64,000 nucleotides of DNA from Streptomyces sp. NBC_00483 (GCF_036013745.1 NZ_CP107880.1:3472001-3536000); one strand, 5' to 3'; counted from the first letter of the stretch, positions 24,868 to 34,218 are shown. Made by a program: numbers and translations. The notes: generated by a model from the sequence alone, not told the origin.

Positions 24868-26022
24868 ATGCCCCAGCACGTGCCCCTCCCGCTGCGCGCC
24901 ACGTCGGCCCCACCCGGCGCGCGGCATCCGCAAGCCGACCCCCCGCACCCGCGCCGCATCGTTTTCCTCGCCCACCGCGACCTCGGCAATCCGGCCGCGG
25001 GCGGCTCCGAGCTCCTGGTCGACCGGCTCGCCGACGGACTGACCCGCCAGGGCCACCAGGTGACGCTGCTGTGCGGCGGCCCCGCGGCCTTCCGCGACTA
25101 TCGGGTCGTCTCCGCCGGCGGTGAGCACGCCCACTATCTGCGGGCGCGCTCGGCCTTCGCCCGCCAGGTCGGCGACTGCGATCTGCTCGTCGAGGTCTGC
25201 AACGGGATGCCGTACCTGGCCCCGCTGTGGCACCGCGGCCCCACGCTCTGCCTCGTCAACCACGTCCACACGGACCTGTGGCGGATGCGGCTGCGCGGAC
25301 CACTCGCACCCGCGGCCCACCTCGGCCGAAGACTTGAGCACTGGGCGCTCTCCGGGGCCCAGCGCCGCAATCTGCTCGTGGCCGTCTCGCCGTCGACGGC
25401 ACACGCGCTGCACGCCATCGGCGTGGACCGGGACCGGATCCGCCTCGTGCCGAACGGCGTCGAGGAGCCGGGCCCGAGTGCGGACCGCTCCCCCGAACCG
25501 CTGTTCCTGGCGATGGGCCGGCTCGTCGAGTACAAGCGGATCGATCTGCTGCTGCGCCTGTGGGAACGGGTGCGTCCGGTGACGGGCGGCCGGCTCGTGA
25601 TCGTCGGCGACGGCCCCGAGGCACCGCGCCTGCGCCAACTGGCGGGCAAGGGCGTCGAGTTCACGGGCCATGTCTCCGAGGCCGAGAAGCACCGTCTGCT
25701 CTGCGAGGCCTGGCTGCTCCTCCACCCCTCGGCCGTCGAGGGCTGGGGCCTGGTCATCACCGAGGCGGCGGCGCGCGGCACCCCCGCGGTCGGCTTCGAC
25801 GTGCCGGGCGTGCGCGACTCCGTCGAGGACGGCGCCACCGGGCTGCTCGCGCGCGGCGAGTCGGCCTTCGCGGCGGCCTGGTGCACGCTCGCCCTGTCCG
25901 GGCACCGCCGCGAACTGATGGGCAAGGCGGCCCAGGAGCGGGCCTCCGGCTACCGATGGGCCCACACCGTGCGCCAGTTCGGCGCGGTGGCGGCGGAAGC
26001 GGTGCGGGGCTGGACGCCGTGA
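24868..26022 (+). CDS. GT4-family glycosyltransferase
   Basis: This 384-residue protein starts at ATG 24868 with TTGGAG upstream. It is a GT-B enzyme: the N-terminal domain has IVFLAHRDLGNPAAGGSELL, and the C-terminal domain has FLAMGRLVEYKRIDLLLRLW, VIVGDGPEAPRL and the retaining-enzyme E-x7-E motif EGWGLVITE. The DxD is not required in GT4. It is a cytoplasmic, membrane-associated transferase using a nucleotide sugar, with unknown donor and acceptor. It overlaps the next methyltransferase gene (GTGA), part of a chain of coupled genes ending in the AftD-like protein. Confidence 0.9.
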   Translation: MPQHVPLPLRATSAPPGARHPQADPPHPRRIVFLAHRDLGNPAAGGSELLVDRLADGLTRQGHQVTLLCGGPAAFRDYRVVSAGGEHAHYLRARSAFARQVGDCDLLVEVCNGMPYLAPLWHRGPTLCLVNHVHTDLWRMRLRGPLAPAAHLGRRLEHWALSGAQRRNLLVAVSPSTAHALHAIGVDRDRIRLVPNGVEEPGPSADRSPEPLFLAMGRLVEYKRIDLLLRLWERVRPVTGGRLVIVGDGPEAPRLRQLAGKGVEFTGHVSEAEKHRLLCEAWLLLHPSAVEGWGLVITEAAARGTPAVGFDVPGVRDSVEDGATGLLARGESAFAAAWCTLALSGHRRELMGKAAQERASGYRWAHTVRQFGAVAAEAVRGWTP

Positions 26023-26774
26023 CGGCGGCCACGGGGGTCAAGGGGCGTGCCGGCTTCAGAGATCCGTCGCCGGCCCGCTCGCTCGCGCTCTTCCGGGCGT
26101 TCCTGCGCGAGCAGCGCGACCCCGAGACGTGCTACGCGCTGCTCGCCCGGGACGCCGCCGACCAGGTGGAGGCGTACGGGAAGGTGGCCGGGAAGGTCGT
26201 CGTGGACGTGGGCGGCGGCAGCGGGCACTTCACGCGCGAGTTCCGGGCGCGCGGCGCGCAGGCCCTCCTCTTCGAGCCGGACACCGGGGAGTTGGGCGCC
26301 GACCCGCCGGCGGGCACGGTGGTCGCCGACGGCTATCTGCTGCCGCTGCCCGACGCGTCGGCGGACGTCACGTTCTCCTCGAACGTCCTGGAGCACGTCG
26401 CCGACCGCGACACGTTCGTGAGCGAGCTGATCCGGGTCACCCGGCCCGGCGGCCTGATCTACGTCGCGTTCACCAACTGGCTGTCCCCGTGGGGCGGTCA
26501 CGAGTGGGCGCCGTGGCACTATCTGGGCGCCGACCGCGCGCAGGCCCGCTATCTGCGGCGTACCGGCCGGGCGCCCAAGCACACCCTCGGCGAGAACCTC
26601 TTCGCCCATCACATCGGCCCCACCCTGCGCCATGTGCGCGCCCGCGACGACGTGTCGGTCGTCGCGGCGCGCTCCCGCTACTGGCCGTTCCTCGCGGAAG
26701 CGGTCACGCGGGTCCCCGGCGTGCGCGAGTTCGCCACCTGGAACCTTCTCCTCATCCTCAGGCGGTGTCCATGA
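26019..26774 (+). CDS. Class I SAM-dependent methyltransferase (first of the glycan cluster)
   Basis: This 251-residue enzyme starts at GTG 26019 in a GTGA overlap with the glycosyltransferase stop. SAM-binding motif I is VVDVGGGSGHFTREF (about residues 66-80), followed by an acidic strand end (LLFEPD) and motif with SSNVLEHVADRDTF and RVTRPGGLIYVAF. The context suggests methylation of a glycan or lipid-linked intermediate. A gene pair of this type next to a GT4 and DUF3068 gene is also seen in mycobacteria as I recall it (Rv0224c-Rv0227c). Confidence 0.9.
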   Translation: MTAATGVKGRAGFRDPSPARSLALFRAFLREQRDPETCYALLARDAADQVEAYGKVAGKVVVDVGGGSGHFTREFRARGAQALLFEPDTGELGADPPAGTVVADGYLLPLPDASADVTFSSNVLEHVADRDTFVSELIRVTRPGGLIYVAFTNWLSPWGGHEWAPWHYLGADRAQARYLRRTGRAPKHTLGENLFAHHIGPTLRHVRARDDVSVVAARSRYWPFLAEAVTRVPGVREFATWNLLLILRRCP

Positions 26775-29700
26775 CGACCGTGGTCCAGGCCCCACCCGCC
26801 GCGGCGACGCACCCGGACCCCGAACCGGGTCCGCGTGCGCGCCGCTGGCTGTTCGCGTTCTGGGCCGTGTTGTTCGTCGCGTTCTGCGCGGTGCAGCCGG
26901 GGCGTGCCACGTTCGAGACCAAGCTCGGCGTCTCGCAGGACCCCTGGAAGTTCCTCGGTGACCTCGGGGAGCTGTGGCACGACAGAGCCGGCTTCGGCGG
27001 GATCTCCGACCAGTACATCGGCTACGCGTTCCCGATGCTGCCGTACTACGGCCTGACCGATCTGCTGCAGATCCCGGTGTGGCTGGCCGAGCGGCTGTGG
27101 ATGTCGATCATCGTGACCGTCGCCTTCTGGGGCGCCCTGCGCCTGGCCGAGCGCCTCGGCATCGGCGCTCCGGGCAGCAGGCTGCTCGGAGCGGTGGCGT
27201 ACGCGCTGTGGCCGACGTTCACGATCGTCATCGGCTCGACGTCGGCGGCGGCGCTGCCGGGCGCGTTCCTGCCGTGGGTGCTGCTCCCGCTCACCAACCC
27301 CCGTACGACAGCCCGCATTTCGGCGACCCGGTCGGCGCTCCTGATCCCGTTCATGGGCGGCGTGAACGCGTCCTCGACACTGGCGTCCCTGCTCCCCGTG
27401 GGCCTGTATTTACTCTCCCGGCCACCGTCCGCCCGCAAGCGCCGCCAGATCATCTGGTGGCTCCCCTCGGTGATCCTGGCGACGGCCTGGTGGACGATCC
27501 CGCTCGTCCTGCTCGGCATCCACGGCAATAACTTCCTTCCTTACGTGGAGAGTTCACAGACCACGACCGAGGCCATGTCCGCGACGGAGACGCTGCGCGG
27601 GGCCGGGAACTGGGTGGCGTATCTGCATCTGGGCGACGCCTGGCTGCCCGCTGGCTGGGCCGTGGCGACGTCGGTGGTCGTCATCGTCTGCTCGGCGCTC
27701 GCCGCCGCGATCGGGCTCGCGGGCCTGGCGCGCCGCGACATCCCGGAGCGCCGCTGGCTGCTGCTCACGGTCATGGCGGCGGCCCTCGTCACCCTTGCGG
27801 GATACGGGGGTTCGCTCGGCGCGCCCTTCCACGACACGGTGCAGTCGTGGCTCGACGGGGGCCTCGCCCCGTTCCGCAACATCTACAAGTTCCAGACGGG
27901 AATCGCGCTCGCCCTCGCGCTCGGCATCGCCCACCTCGTGGGTGTGGCCGCCAATCCGCGCGGCGCCCGCCCGGTGCGCGCCCGCCGCTACGCCACGCTG
28001 ATCGCCGCGATCCTCATCGTGCCGGGGCTCGCCTGGCCGTACCTCAACGGCTCGATCCTGCAACCGGGTGCGTTCCAGAAGCTCCCCACGTACTGGCAGA
28101 CGACGGCGAACTGGCTGGAGAAGTACTCGCCCGACTCCCGCGCCCTGGTCGTCCCCGCGACCGCCCACGGCATCTACACCTGGGGCTCCCCCATCGACCA
28201 GCCGCTCGACGTGCTCGCCGAGTCCCGCTGGGCGCAGCGCGACTACGTCCCGTTCGGCACGCGCGGCAACCGGCGCGCCATGGACGCCGTCGAACAGGCC
28301 CTGATGAGCGGCACCCAAGTACCGGGCCTCCAGGACTACTTGAGCCGAGCGGGCCTGCAGTACGTGGTGGTCCGCGGCGACCTCGACCCCGACCAGTTCG
28401 GCTACGTCCCCACGGCCACGGTCAAGCGCACCCTGGCCGAGTCCGGCTATGAGCGCGTCACCGGCTTCGGCCCGCTCACCACGGGCGGCCGCATCGCCGA
28501 GAAGACACCGATCCAGATCGAGGGCCTCTACCCGCGCAGCCGCGCCGTCGAGATCTACGCGCCGCGGGACAACGCCGACCGTCCTGGCCAGGCGGGCCTG
28601 CTCCCGGTCGGGAACACGGCGGAGGTCAGCGGCGGCCCCGAGGCCCTGCTCCGGCTCTCCGCCGACCCGTCCTTCCTGAACCGCCCCGCCGTCCTGACCG
28701 GCGACAACCACCCGGGCATCGGCAACCCCGCCCTGCGCGTGGCCGCCGACGGACTGCGCCGCGCGGACACCCGCTTCGGCCTGGTCAACACCAACACCTC
28801 GTATCCGTACACGCCGAAGGAACGCAACAGCCCGAACGCCTCCGAGAACCCGGACGAGCCGCCGAAGCAGATCCTGCCGACCGACGGCATGACCCATCAG
28901 ACGACGGCGGACATCCAGGGCGCCCGCTCGGTCACTGCGTCCTCCAGCGGCAACTGGCTGCTTCACCTCCCCCAGTTCGACCCGGTGAACGCCTTCGACA
29001 AGGACCCCGACACGGCATGGGTGGAGGGCGCCCCCGACTCCGCCAAGGGCGAATGGGCGCGCATCGGCTTCTCCGCGCCGACACGGATCCCCGCCACCAT
29101 CCATCTGACACCGCTGCCGCAGGACAACGTGCGGGCGGCCCCGACCCGCGTACGGATCGAGACGGACAAGGGCTCCACGACGGCCAACATCCAGCCGAAC
29201 GGCAAACGCCAGGCGATCAAGTCCCCCGCGGGCACCGCGAATTGGCTGCGCGTGACGATCCTCGACACACAGCGCGCCCGCCCCGGGCTCACCGGCGCCG
29301 GATTCACGTCCATCGACATCCCCGGCGTCAGGGCGACCCGCGCGCTGCGCCTTCCGTCCGACTCCGAGCAGGCCGACCAGTACTCCTTCCACCGCGCCAC
29401 GAGCGACGGCGGCCTCACCCTCACCGACACCGAGCGCTCCCTGAACCGCGTCTTCTCGACGACGGGCGAGTCCACGTACGACGTCGAGGCGAAGGCCGCC
29501 CCCACGCCGGGACCCGCGCTCGACAAGCTCCTCTACGACCTGGCCCCCGACCAGCGCCGCAAGATGACGGCGACCGCGGACTCCACGGCCGAGCTGGGCC
29601 TGAACACCACGCCCCGCAACCTCACCGACGGCGATCTGACGACGGCCTGGATCGCGGGCGACGACCCCACGATCCACCTGCGCTGGCCGGACAAGCAGCC

Positions 29701-31024
29701 CGTCTCCACGCTCGTCCTCGCCGGGGCCGGCGGCCTCACCACGCGCCCCGAAAAGATCGAGATCAGCAGCCCGGACGGGGCGGCGGTGGCCGGCGTCGAC
29801 GAGAACGGCGTGGCCCACTTCGACCCCATCACCACGAACCGCCTGGACATCACCATCACCAAGTCGGCCCCGCTCAAGGTCCACAACCCGGTCGCCGACA
29901 AGGACCTGCAACTCCCGGTGGGCCTGACCGAGGCCTACATCCCGACCCTCGACGCCTACCGCGTCGCACAGCCCACGCCCGACCGCAGGTTCAGCCTCCC
30001 CTGCGGCAAGGGCCCGACGATCACGATCGACGGCACCCGCCACCGCACCTCGGCGAGCGGCACCCTGCGCGCCCTGACCGAACGCCGCCCGATCACGGTG
30101 AAACCGTGCGGCGACACCCTGGACCTCCCGGCGGGCCCCCACACCCTGAAGACCTCGCCCGCCGGCCCCCTCTCCCTCACGGACGTCACCCTCACCAACA
30201 CGACAGCCACCACGGAGGCAGCGCCCACCGTCCGCGGTCTCACGGTCCGCGACTGGCTCGGCGACCGCCGCGAAGTACAGGTCGCCGCGGGCGAGGCGAC
30301 GTACCTGACCACGTACGAGAACGCCAACGACGGCTGGGAGGCGACCCTCGACGGCAAGAAGCTGAGCTCGCTGCGCCTCGACGGCTGGCAGCAGGCGTGG
30401 CTGATCCCTGGCGGCTCAAGCGGCACGGTCAAACTCTCCTACGCCCCGGCCCGCACCTACGAGGTGGGCCTGTTCGCATCCGGCGCCGCAATCCTGGTGC
30501 TCGGCGCGCTGTGCCTGTGGCGCAGGCGGGACACGGAACAGGAGCCCCCGGCCGCACCACCACCCCCCGGCTGGATCATCGGCACGGCCCTGCTCACAGT
30601 CATCGGCATCGTGATCGCGGGCCCCTGGGCGGCCCTGGTCCCGGCCCTCGCCCTCCTGGCCTGGAAACGCCACGCACTCCTGATCCCGATCGCCTTCGCG
30701 GCGATGACGGCGGCAGGCGCGGTGGCAGCAACAGGCGCGGGAGAACCGGTCCGCGAGGGCGCGGGCGCCTACAGCACGGCAGCCCAACTCCTGGCGCTGG
30801 TCGCCCTGTTCGCGGCGCTGGTGACGTTCACGCTGCCCAATCAAGCCCGCCTTTCGGACGAGAGCCAGCGGGGTCCGGGGCAGAGCCCCGAGTCCGCACC
30901 CCCCGGGGGCGCAGCCCCAACGACGGGACGGGAAGGGGAGGAAGGGGCGACTCCCCCGGACCCGACTCCGGACCGCACCCCCACGCTCCCGCAGAAACCC
31001 ACAACCCCGGGGAGCGCCCCATGA
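26771..31024 (+). CDS. AftD-like alpha-(1->3)-arabinofuranosyltransferase family membrane protein
   Basis: This 1417-residue protein starts at ATG 26771, overlapping the methyltransferase stop (ATGA). The N-terminal half has about ten or more hydrophobic helices of GT-C type, beginning RRWLFAFWAVLFVAFCAVQP. The large extracytoplasmic part contains two F5/8-type (discoidin/CBM-like) modules marked by DKDPDTAWVEG (near residue 740) and DGDLTTAWIAG (near 950). Further helices lie near the C-terminus (FASGAAILVLGALCLW onward). Relatives add arabinofuranose from decaprenyl-phosphoarabinose to cell-wall arabinan in mycobacteria. Streptomyces lack classical arabinogalactan, so the acceptor is unknown. 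Residue 214 is encoded by TTA (27410-27412), which implies bldA dependence. The last 55 or so residues are Pro/Gly-rich and encoded by repeat-like DNA. Confidence 0.85.
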   Translation: MTTVVQAPPAAATHPDPEPGPRARRWLFAFWAVLFVAFCAVQPGRATFETKLGVSQDPWKFLGDLGELWHDRAGFGGISDQYIGYAFPMLPYYGLTDLLQIPVWLAERLWMSIIVTVAFWGALRLAERLGIGAPGSRLLGAVAYALWPTFTIVIGSTSAAALPGAFLPWVLLPLTNPRTTARISATRSALLIPFMGGVNASSTLASLLPVGLYLLSRPPSARKRRQIIWWLPSVILATAWWTIPLVLLGIHGNNFLPYVESSQTTTEAMSATETLRGAGNWVAYLHLGDAWLPAGWAVATSVVVIVCSALAAAIGLAGLARRDIPERRWLLLTVMAAALVTLAGYGGSLGAPFHDTVQSWLDGGLAPFRNIYKFQTGIALALALGIAHLVGVAANPRGARPVRARRYATLIAAILIVPGLAWPYLNGSILQPGAFQKLPTYWQTTANWLEKYSPDSRALVVPATAHGIYTWGSPIDQPLDVLAESRWAQRDYVPFGTRGNRRAMDAVEQALMSGTQVPGLQDYLSRAGLQYVVVRGDLDPDQFGYVPTATVKRTLAESGYERVTGFGPLTTGGRIAEKTPIQIEGLYPRSRAVEIYAPRDNADRPGQAGLLPVGNTAEVSGGPEALLRLSADPSFLNRPAVLTGDNHPGIGNPALRVAADGLRRADTRFGLVNTNTSYPYTPKERNSPNASENPDEPPKQILPTDGMTHQTTADIQGARSVTASSSGNWLLHLPQFDPVNAFDKDPDTAWVEGAPDSAKGEWARIGFSAPTRIPATIHLTPLPQDNVRAAPTRVRIETDKGSTTANIQPNGKRQAIKSPAGTANWLRVTILDTQRARPGLTGAGFTSIDIPGVRATRALRLPSDSEQADQYSFHRATSDGGLTLTDTERSLNRVFSTTGESTYDVEAKAAPTPGPALDKLLYDLAPDQRRKMTATADSTAELGLNTTPRNLTDGDLTTAWIAGDDPTIHLRWPDKQPVSTLVLAGAGGLTTRPEKIEISSPDGAAVAGVDENGVAHFDPITTNRLDITITKSAPLKVHNPVADKDLQLPVGLTEAYIPTLDAYRVAQPTPDRRFSLPCGKGPTITIDGTRHRTSASGTLRALTERRPITVKPCGDTLDLPAGPHTLKTSPAGPLSLTDVTLTNTTATTEAAPTVRGLTVRDWLGDRREVQVAAGEATYLTTYENANDGWEATLDGKKLSSLRLDGWQQAWLIPGGSSGTVKLSYAPARTYEVGLFASGAAILVLGALCLWRRRDTEQEPPAAPPPPGWIIGTALLTVIGIVIAGPWAALVPALALLAWKRHALLIPIAFAAMTAAGAVAATGAGEPVREGAGAYSTAAQLLALVALFAALVTFTLPNQARLSDESQRGPGQSPESAPPGGAAPTTGREGEEGATPPDPTPDRTPTLPQKPTTPGSAP

Positions 31025-32322
31025 CCACCCTGGACCGCCCCGCCCGGGGCAACCACGGCAACCGGCCCACCCGCATCCCCTTCCCAACGGTCGACGAAGT
31101 CTCCCGCCACTGCCTCCAGGACCGCGAACCGGAAACCGTCCACATCGAGATCCACCTCACCGCCCGCCTCGACCCCACCCGCCTCACCCACGCCTTCACC
31201 GATGCCCTCCACCACCACCCCCGCATCCTCATGCGCGAGGCCCCCCGCCACTGGTACAGCAGCCGCTACGAGTGGGAACTGACGCAAACCCCGGACGTAC
31301 CACCCGTCTCCTTCCCGGCCCCCACCCCGAACGCCCTGCACGAGGCCCGCACCCGCTCCCTCGCCGACGCCCCACCCCTCACCGCCTCCCCACCCATCCG
31401 CCTGGAGGCGGTGGAGGACCCCGGGACCGGGAACACCGTCCTGTTCGTCACCATCAACCACACGGCCCTCGACGGCCCCGCCTGCCTGCGCGTCATCGCC
31501 ACCGCGGCGGAGCTCTACGCCGGCCGCGACAACTCCCCGCCACCCACCACTCCCCCGCTCCTGAGCCCACGCCCCCCACAGCCCCCGCCCTCCCCCTGGT
31601 CCCGCCCGGCCCGGGTCTCCGCCGGCACCCCCGACCCCCGCCCCGGCAACGGCCTCGTGGTCACCGAACTGTCGGTGCCCCGCCGCCCGAAGGGCGCCCC
31701 GTACACGGTCAACGACCAGCTGATGGTGGCCACGGCCCGCACGATCGCCGACTGGAACGAGGAGCACGGCACCCACCACACCCGCCGCCCCCTGCGCGTC
31801 ACCATGCCGGTGGACGACCGCCCGCGCGACACGACGATGCCCATCGGCAACGGCACACGCCTGGTGGAAGTGGCCCTCACACCAGCCGAGTTGGAGAAGG
31901 ACACCCCCGCCCTCCTGCGTCTCACGGCCACCCGCACCGCGACCCTCAAGTCCCAGCCCAGACCCCAACTCGGCCACGGGGCAGCATTGTTGACCAGCCC
32001 GTACGCCCCGGTGGCCTGGCGCGCCGCCGCCACCCGCGCCCTGCGCACGGTGGCGGCGCCATGGACGTCGACCACCCTGCTCAGCAACATCGGCCGCGTC
32101 CCCTACCCGCTGGACTTCGGCGACGGCGGCAAGGCCCGCGCCGTCTGGTTCTCGGCCCCGGCCCGGATGCCGCGCGGCCTCACCTTCACGACGGCGTCCA
32201 CGGCGGGCCGGCTGCACCTGGCCCTGCGCTGGTCGCGCACCCTGCTCGGACCCGGAGACGGGGCCCGCCTGCGCGACCTCTTCGAGCAGCACCTCCACGC
32301 GACGCAGGAGGAGGCACCATGA
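31021..32322 (+). CDS. Condensation-domain/PapA-like acyltransferase
   Basis: This 433-residue protein starts at ATG 31021 in an ATGA overlap with the AftD-like gene. It has the two-lobed condensation-domain fold with the active-site variant NHTALDG (near residues 147-153). This keeps the catalytic second His and the Asp-Gly but has Asn in the first position. The downstream DFG motif is PLDFGDGG, resembling the DFGWG of this superfamily. No carrier or adenylation domains are present. It may be a stand-alone O-acyltransferase like mycobacterial PapA proteins that decorates a glycan or lipid. Acyl donor and acceptor are unknown. Confidence 0.8.
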   Translation: MTTLDRPARGNHGNRPTRIPFPTVDEVSRHCLQDREPETVHIEIHLTARLDPTRLTHAFTDALHHHPRILMREAPRHWYSSRYEWELTQTPDVPPVSFPAPTPNALHEARTRSLADAPPLTASPPIRLEAVEDPGTGNTVLFVTINHTALDGPACLRVIATAAELYAGRDNSPPPTTPPLLSPRPPQPPPSPWSRPARVSAGTPDPRPGNGLVVTELSVPRRPKGAPYTVNDQLMVATARTIADWNEEHGTHHTRRPLRVTMPVDDRPRDTTMPIGNGTRLVEVALTPAELEKDTPALLRLTATRTATLKSQPRPQLGHGAALLTSPYAPVAWRAAATRALRTVAAPWTSTTLLSNIGRVPYPLDFGDGGKARAVWFSAPARMPRGLTFTTASTAGRLHLALRWSRTLLGPGDGARLRDLFEQHLHATQEEAP

Positions 32323-33065
32323 CCACGCACCCCGAACTCGAAGCCCCGCCAAAGGACTTGAGGGACTTCTACGAGAATCCGGCCGTCCCGGTGGCCTCCG
32401 GCACCCCCCGCACCCGCCGCCAGGCCCGCATCCTCGCCACCGCCCTGTCCGGCACCCGCCGCGCCACCGTCCTGGACATCGGCTGCGGCGACGGCACGGC
32501 CGCGGCCACCACCGCCCGCCTCCTGCCAGGACCCGACGAGCACCGCCTCATCGGCATCGACTGGTCGCAGGACGCGCTGCGCCGCGCGGCCCTCCGCGTC
32601 CCCCGGGTCGTACGCGGCGAACTCACGGGCCACGGGCTGCCGTTCGCGGACGCGTCCGCCGACGCGGTCCTCCTCTCCGAGGTCGTCGAGCACCTCGTCG
32701 ATCCCGACGCCGCGCTCGACGAGATCCACCGCGTCCTGCGCCCGGGCGGCCATCTGATGCTGTCCACCCCGAACCTGGCCGCCTGGTACAACCGGGCCCT
32801 GCTCCTCGCCGGCGTACAGCCCGTCTTCTCGGAGGTGAGCCTGCGCGCGATCCACGGCAGGCCGGGCACCGAAGTGGTCGGCCACCTGCGCCTCTACACC
32901 CCCCGCGCCCTGAAGGAGTTCGTCGCCGCGTCGGGCTTCGAGGTCGTACGCCTCGCAGGGGCTCCGTTCCACGGGGTGCCCCGCCCGCTGCGCCCCCTCG
33001 ACCGGCTCGCCTGCGCGGCCCCGTCCCTCGCCTCGATCCTTCTCCTGCACGCACGAAGGACGTGA
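32319..33065 (+). CDS. Class I SAM-dependent methyltransferase (second of the glycan cluster)
   Basis: This 248-residue protein starts at ATG 32319, again overlapping the upstream stop by 4 bp. Motif I is TVLDIGCGDGTAAATT, followed by LIGIDWSQDALRRA, VLLSEVVEHLVDPDAAL and RVLRPGGHLMLSTPNL. The UbiE/Methyltransf_11-like fold suits a small-molecule or glycan O-methyltransferase. A Trm112-family protein is encoded two genes downstream. Trm112 activates several methyltransferases by direct binding, so this enzyme, the FkbM enzyme or the one at 26019 may be its client. Confidence 0.9.
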   Translation: MTTHPELEAPPKDLRDFYENPAVPVASGTPRTRRQARILATALSGTRRATVLDIGCGDGTAAATTARLLPGPDEHRLIGIDWSQDALRRAALRVPRVVRGELTGHGLPFADASADAVLLSEVVEHLVDPDAALDEIHRVLRPGGHLMLSTPNLAAWYNRALLLAGVQPVFSEVSLRAIHGRPGTEVVGHLRLYTPRALKEFVAASGFEVVRLAGAPFHGVPRPLRPLDRLACAAPSLASILLLHARRT

Positions 33066-33071
33066 GCGGCG

Positions 33072-33986
33072 ATGCCCGCCGTGGCATGGGGAGTCGGCGC
33101 GGCACTGCTCGCCAACACGCTCTACAGCGTGGGCTTCGTCCTGGAGAAGCGGGCCCTCACCCGGCTGCCCGAAGTGAGCGTGCGCCGCCCCGCCCACCTC
33201 CTGCGGCAGGTGGTGACGAGCCCGCTGTGGCTGGCCGGATCCATCGCCCTGGCCTCCGGCTTCGGCGCCCAGCTCGCCGTCTACCGGACGCTTCCCATCG
33301 CCGCGGCCCAGGGAATCTTCGTCTCCGGCCTGGTCATCCTCCTGCTCCTGTCGGCCCGGCTCCTCGGCGAACGCACCTCGGGCCGCGAGCGCTACGCCAT
33401 CGCCGCGATCCTGGCGGCGCTGCTCATGGTGGTGCTCTCGCTCGAACAGGACGCGGACGCGGTGGGGCACCGCTCCCCCGCACCCCTCATCCTCCTGGTG
33501 TGCGTGCCCTCGCTGGCGGCGGGCCTGTCCCTGTACGCCGCCGCGGAACGCCGCGCGCGGCACCGCCACCGGCTCCCGACCACGGGCGTCGAGTACGGGG
33601 TCGCGGTGGGCCTGCTCTACGGGGTCAGCTCGCTCGCCATCAAGGGCGTGTCGGGCGTACTCCCGGACATCCCGGCCCTGTTCGCGTCCCCGTACCCGTA
33701 TCTGCTGATGTGCACGGGCGCGTTCGGGCTCGTCATGTCGCAGGCGGCCCTGCAACGCTGCCGCGCCTCGCTGATCGTCCCGGTGTGCACCACGGTGACC
33801 TGCCTGTTCACGGCGGTCCTCGGCACGCTCGCGTTCGGCGAGTCGCTGCCCCACGAGCCGGTGCGCCTGACGCTGCGCCTGACGGGCACGGCCCTCGCGG
33901 TCGCCGTGCTCCTCCTGATGCCGAAACACGATGCCCCCACACAACCGGACCAAGAACCAAGGGAGTTGCTCCCGCATGAACCCTGA
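33072..33986 (+). CDS. DMT/EamA-type multi-spanning membrane protein
   Basis: This 304-residue protein has nine to ten hydrophobic segments arranged as two related halves. Typical drug/metabolite-transporter features are ANTLYSVGFVLEKRAL in helix 1, RTLPIAAAQGIFVSGLVILLLLSARLLGERTS, and in the second half CRASLIVPVCTTVTCLFTAVLGTLAFGE (described as the stretch from CRASLIVP to AFGE). It may export or flip a metabolite or lipid-linked precursor of the cluster. The start at ATG 33072 is 6 bp after the methyltransferase stop. Its end overlaps the Trm112 gene by 11 bp. Confidence 0.82.
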   Translation: MPAVAWGVGAALLANTLYSVGFVLEKRALTRLPEVSVRRPAHLLRQVVTSPLWLAGSIALASGFGAQLAVYRTLPIAAAQGIFVSGLVILLLLSARLLGERTSGRERYAIAAILAALLMVVLSLEQDADAVGHRSPAPLILLVCVPSLAAGLSLYAAAERRARHRHRLPTTGVEYGVAVGLLYGVSSLAIKGVSGVLPDIPALFASPYPYLLMCTGAFGLVMSQAALQRCRASLIVPVCTTVTCLFTAVLGTLAFGESLPHEPVRLTLRLTGTALAVAVLLLMPKHDAPTQPDQEPRELLPHEP

Positions 33987-34218
33987 CGACCCGCTGCTCA
34001 AGATCCTCGCCTGCCCGCTCGACAAGGGGCCCCTGCTCCTGCTGCCCGCACCGGAAGGGAACACGGGCGACAGCCTCTACAACCCCCGGCTGCACCGCCG
34101 TTACCCCATCGTCGACGGCATCCCGCAGCTCCTCCCTTCGTCCGGCGAACAGGTGGCGGAAGGCGAGCACGAGCAGCTCCTGCAACGGGCCGAGCAGGCG
34201 AAACGGGCGCTGCCATGA
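33976..34218 (+). CDS. Trm112-family protein
   Basis: This 80-residue protein starts at ATG 33976, with GGGAG ten bases upstream inside the preceding gene. The Trm112/YcaR signature is clear: LLKILACPLDKGPLLLL at the N-terminus and RRYPIVDGIPQLLP in the middle. Only one Cys is present, so the zinc knuckle of eukaryotic Trm112 is missing, as in many bacterial members. Trm112 proteins stabilise and activate SAM methyltransferases. Its position between two methyltransferase genes suggests that job here. The stop overlaps the FkbM gene start by 4 bp. Confidence 0.9.
   Translation: MNPDDPLLKILACPLDKGPLLLLPAPEGNTGDSLYNPRLHRRYPIVDGIPQLLPSSGEQVAEGEHEQLLQRAEQAKRALP

Noticed and set aside
27554..30142. 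An 862-codon open frame on the minus strand
   Set aside because: It lies wholly antisense to the AftD-like gene and reads as Arg/Gly/Val-rich low-complexity protein, the usual shadow of high-GC codon use.
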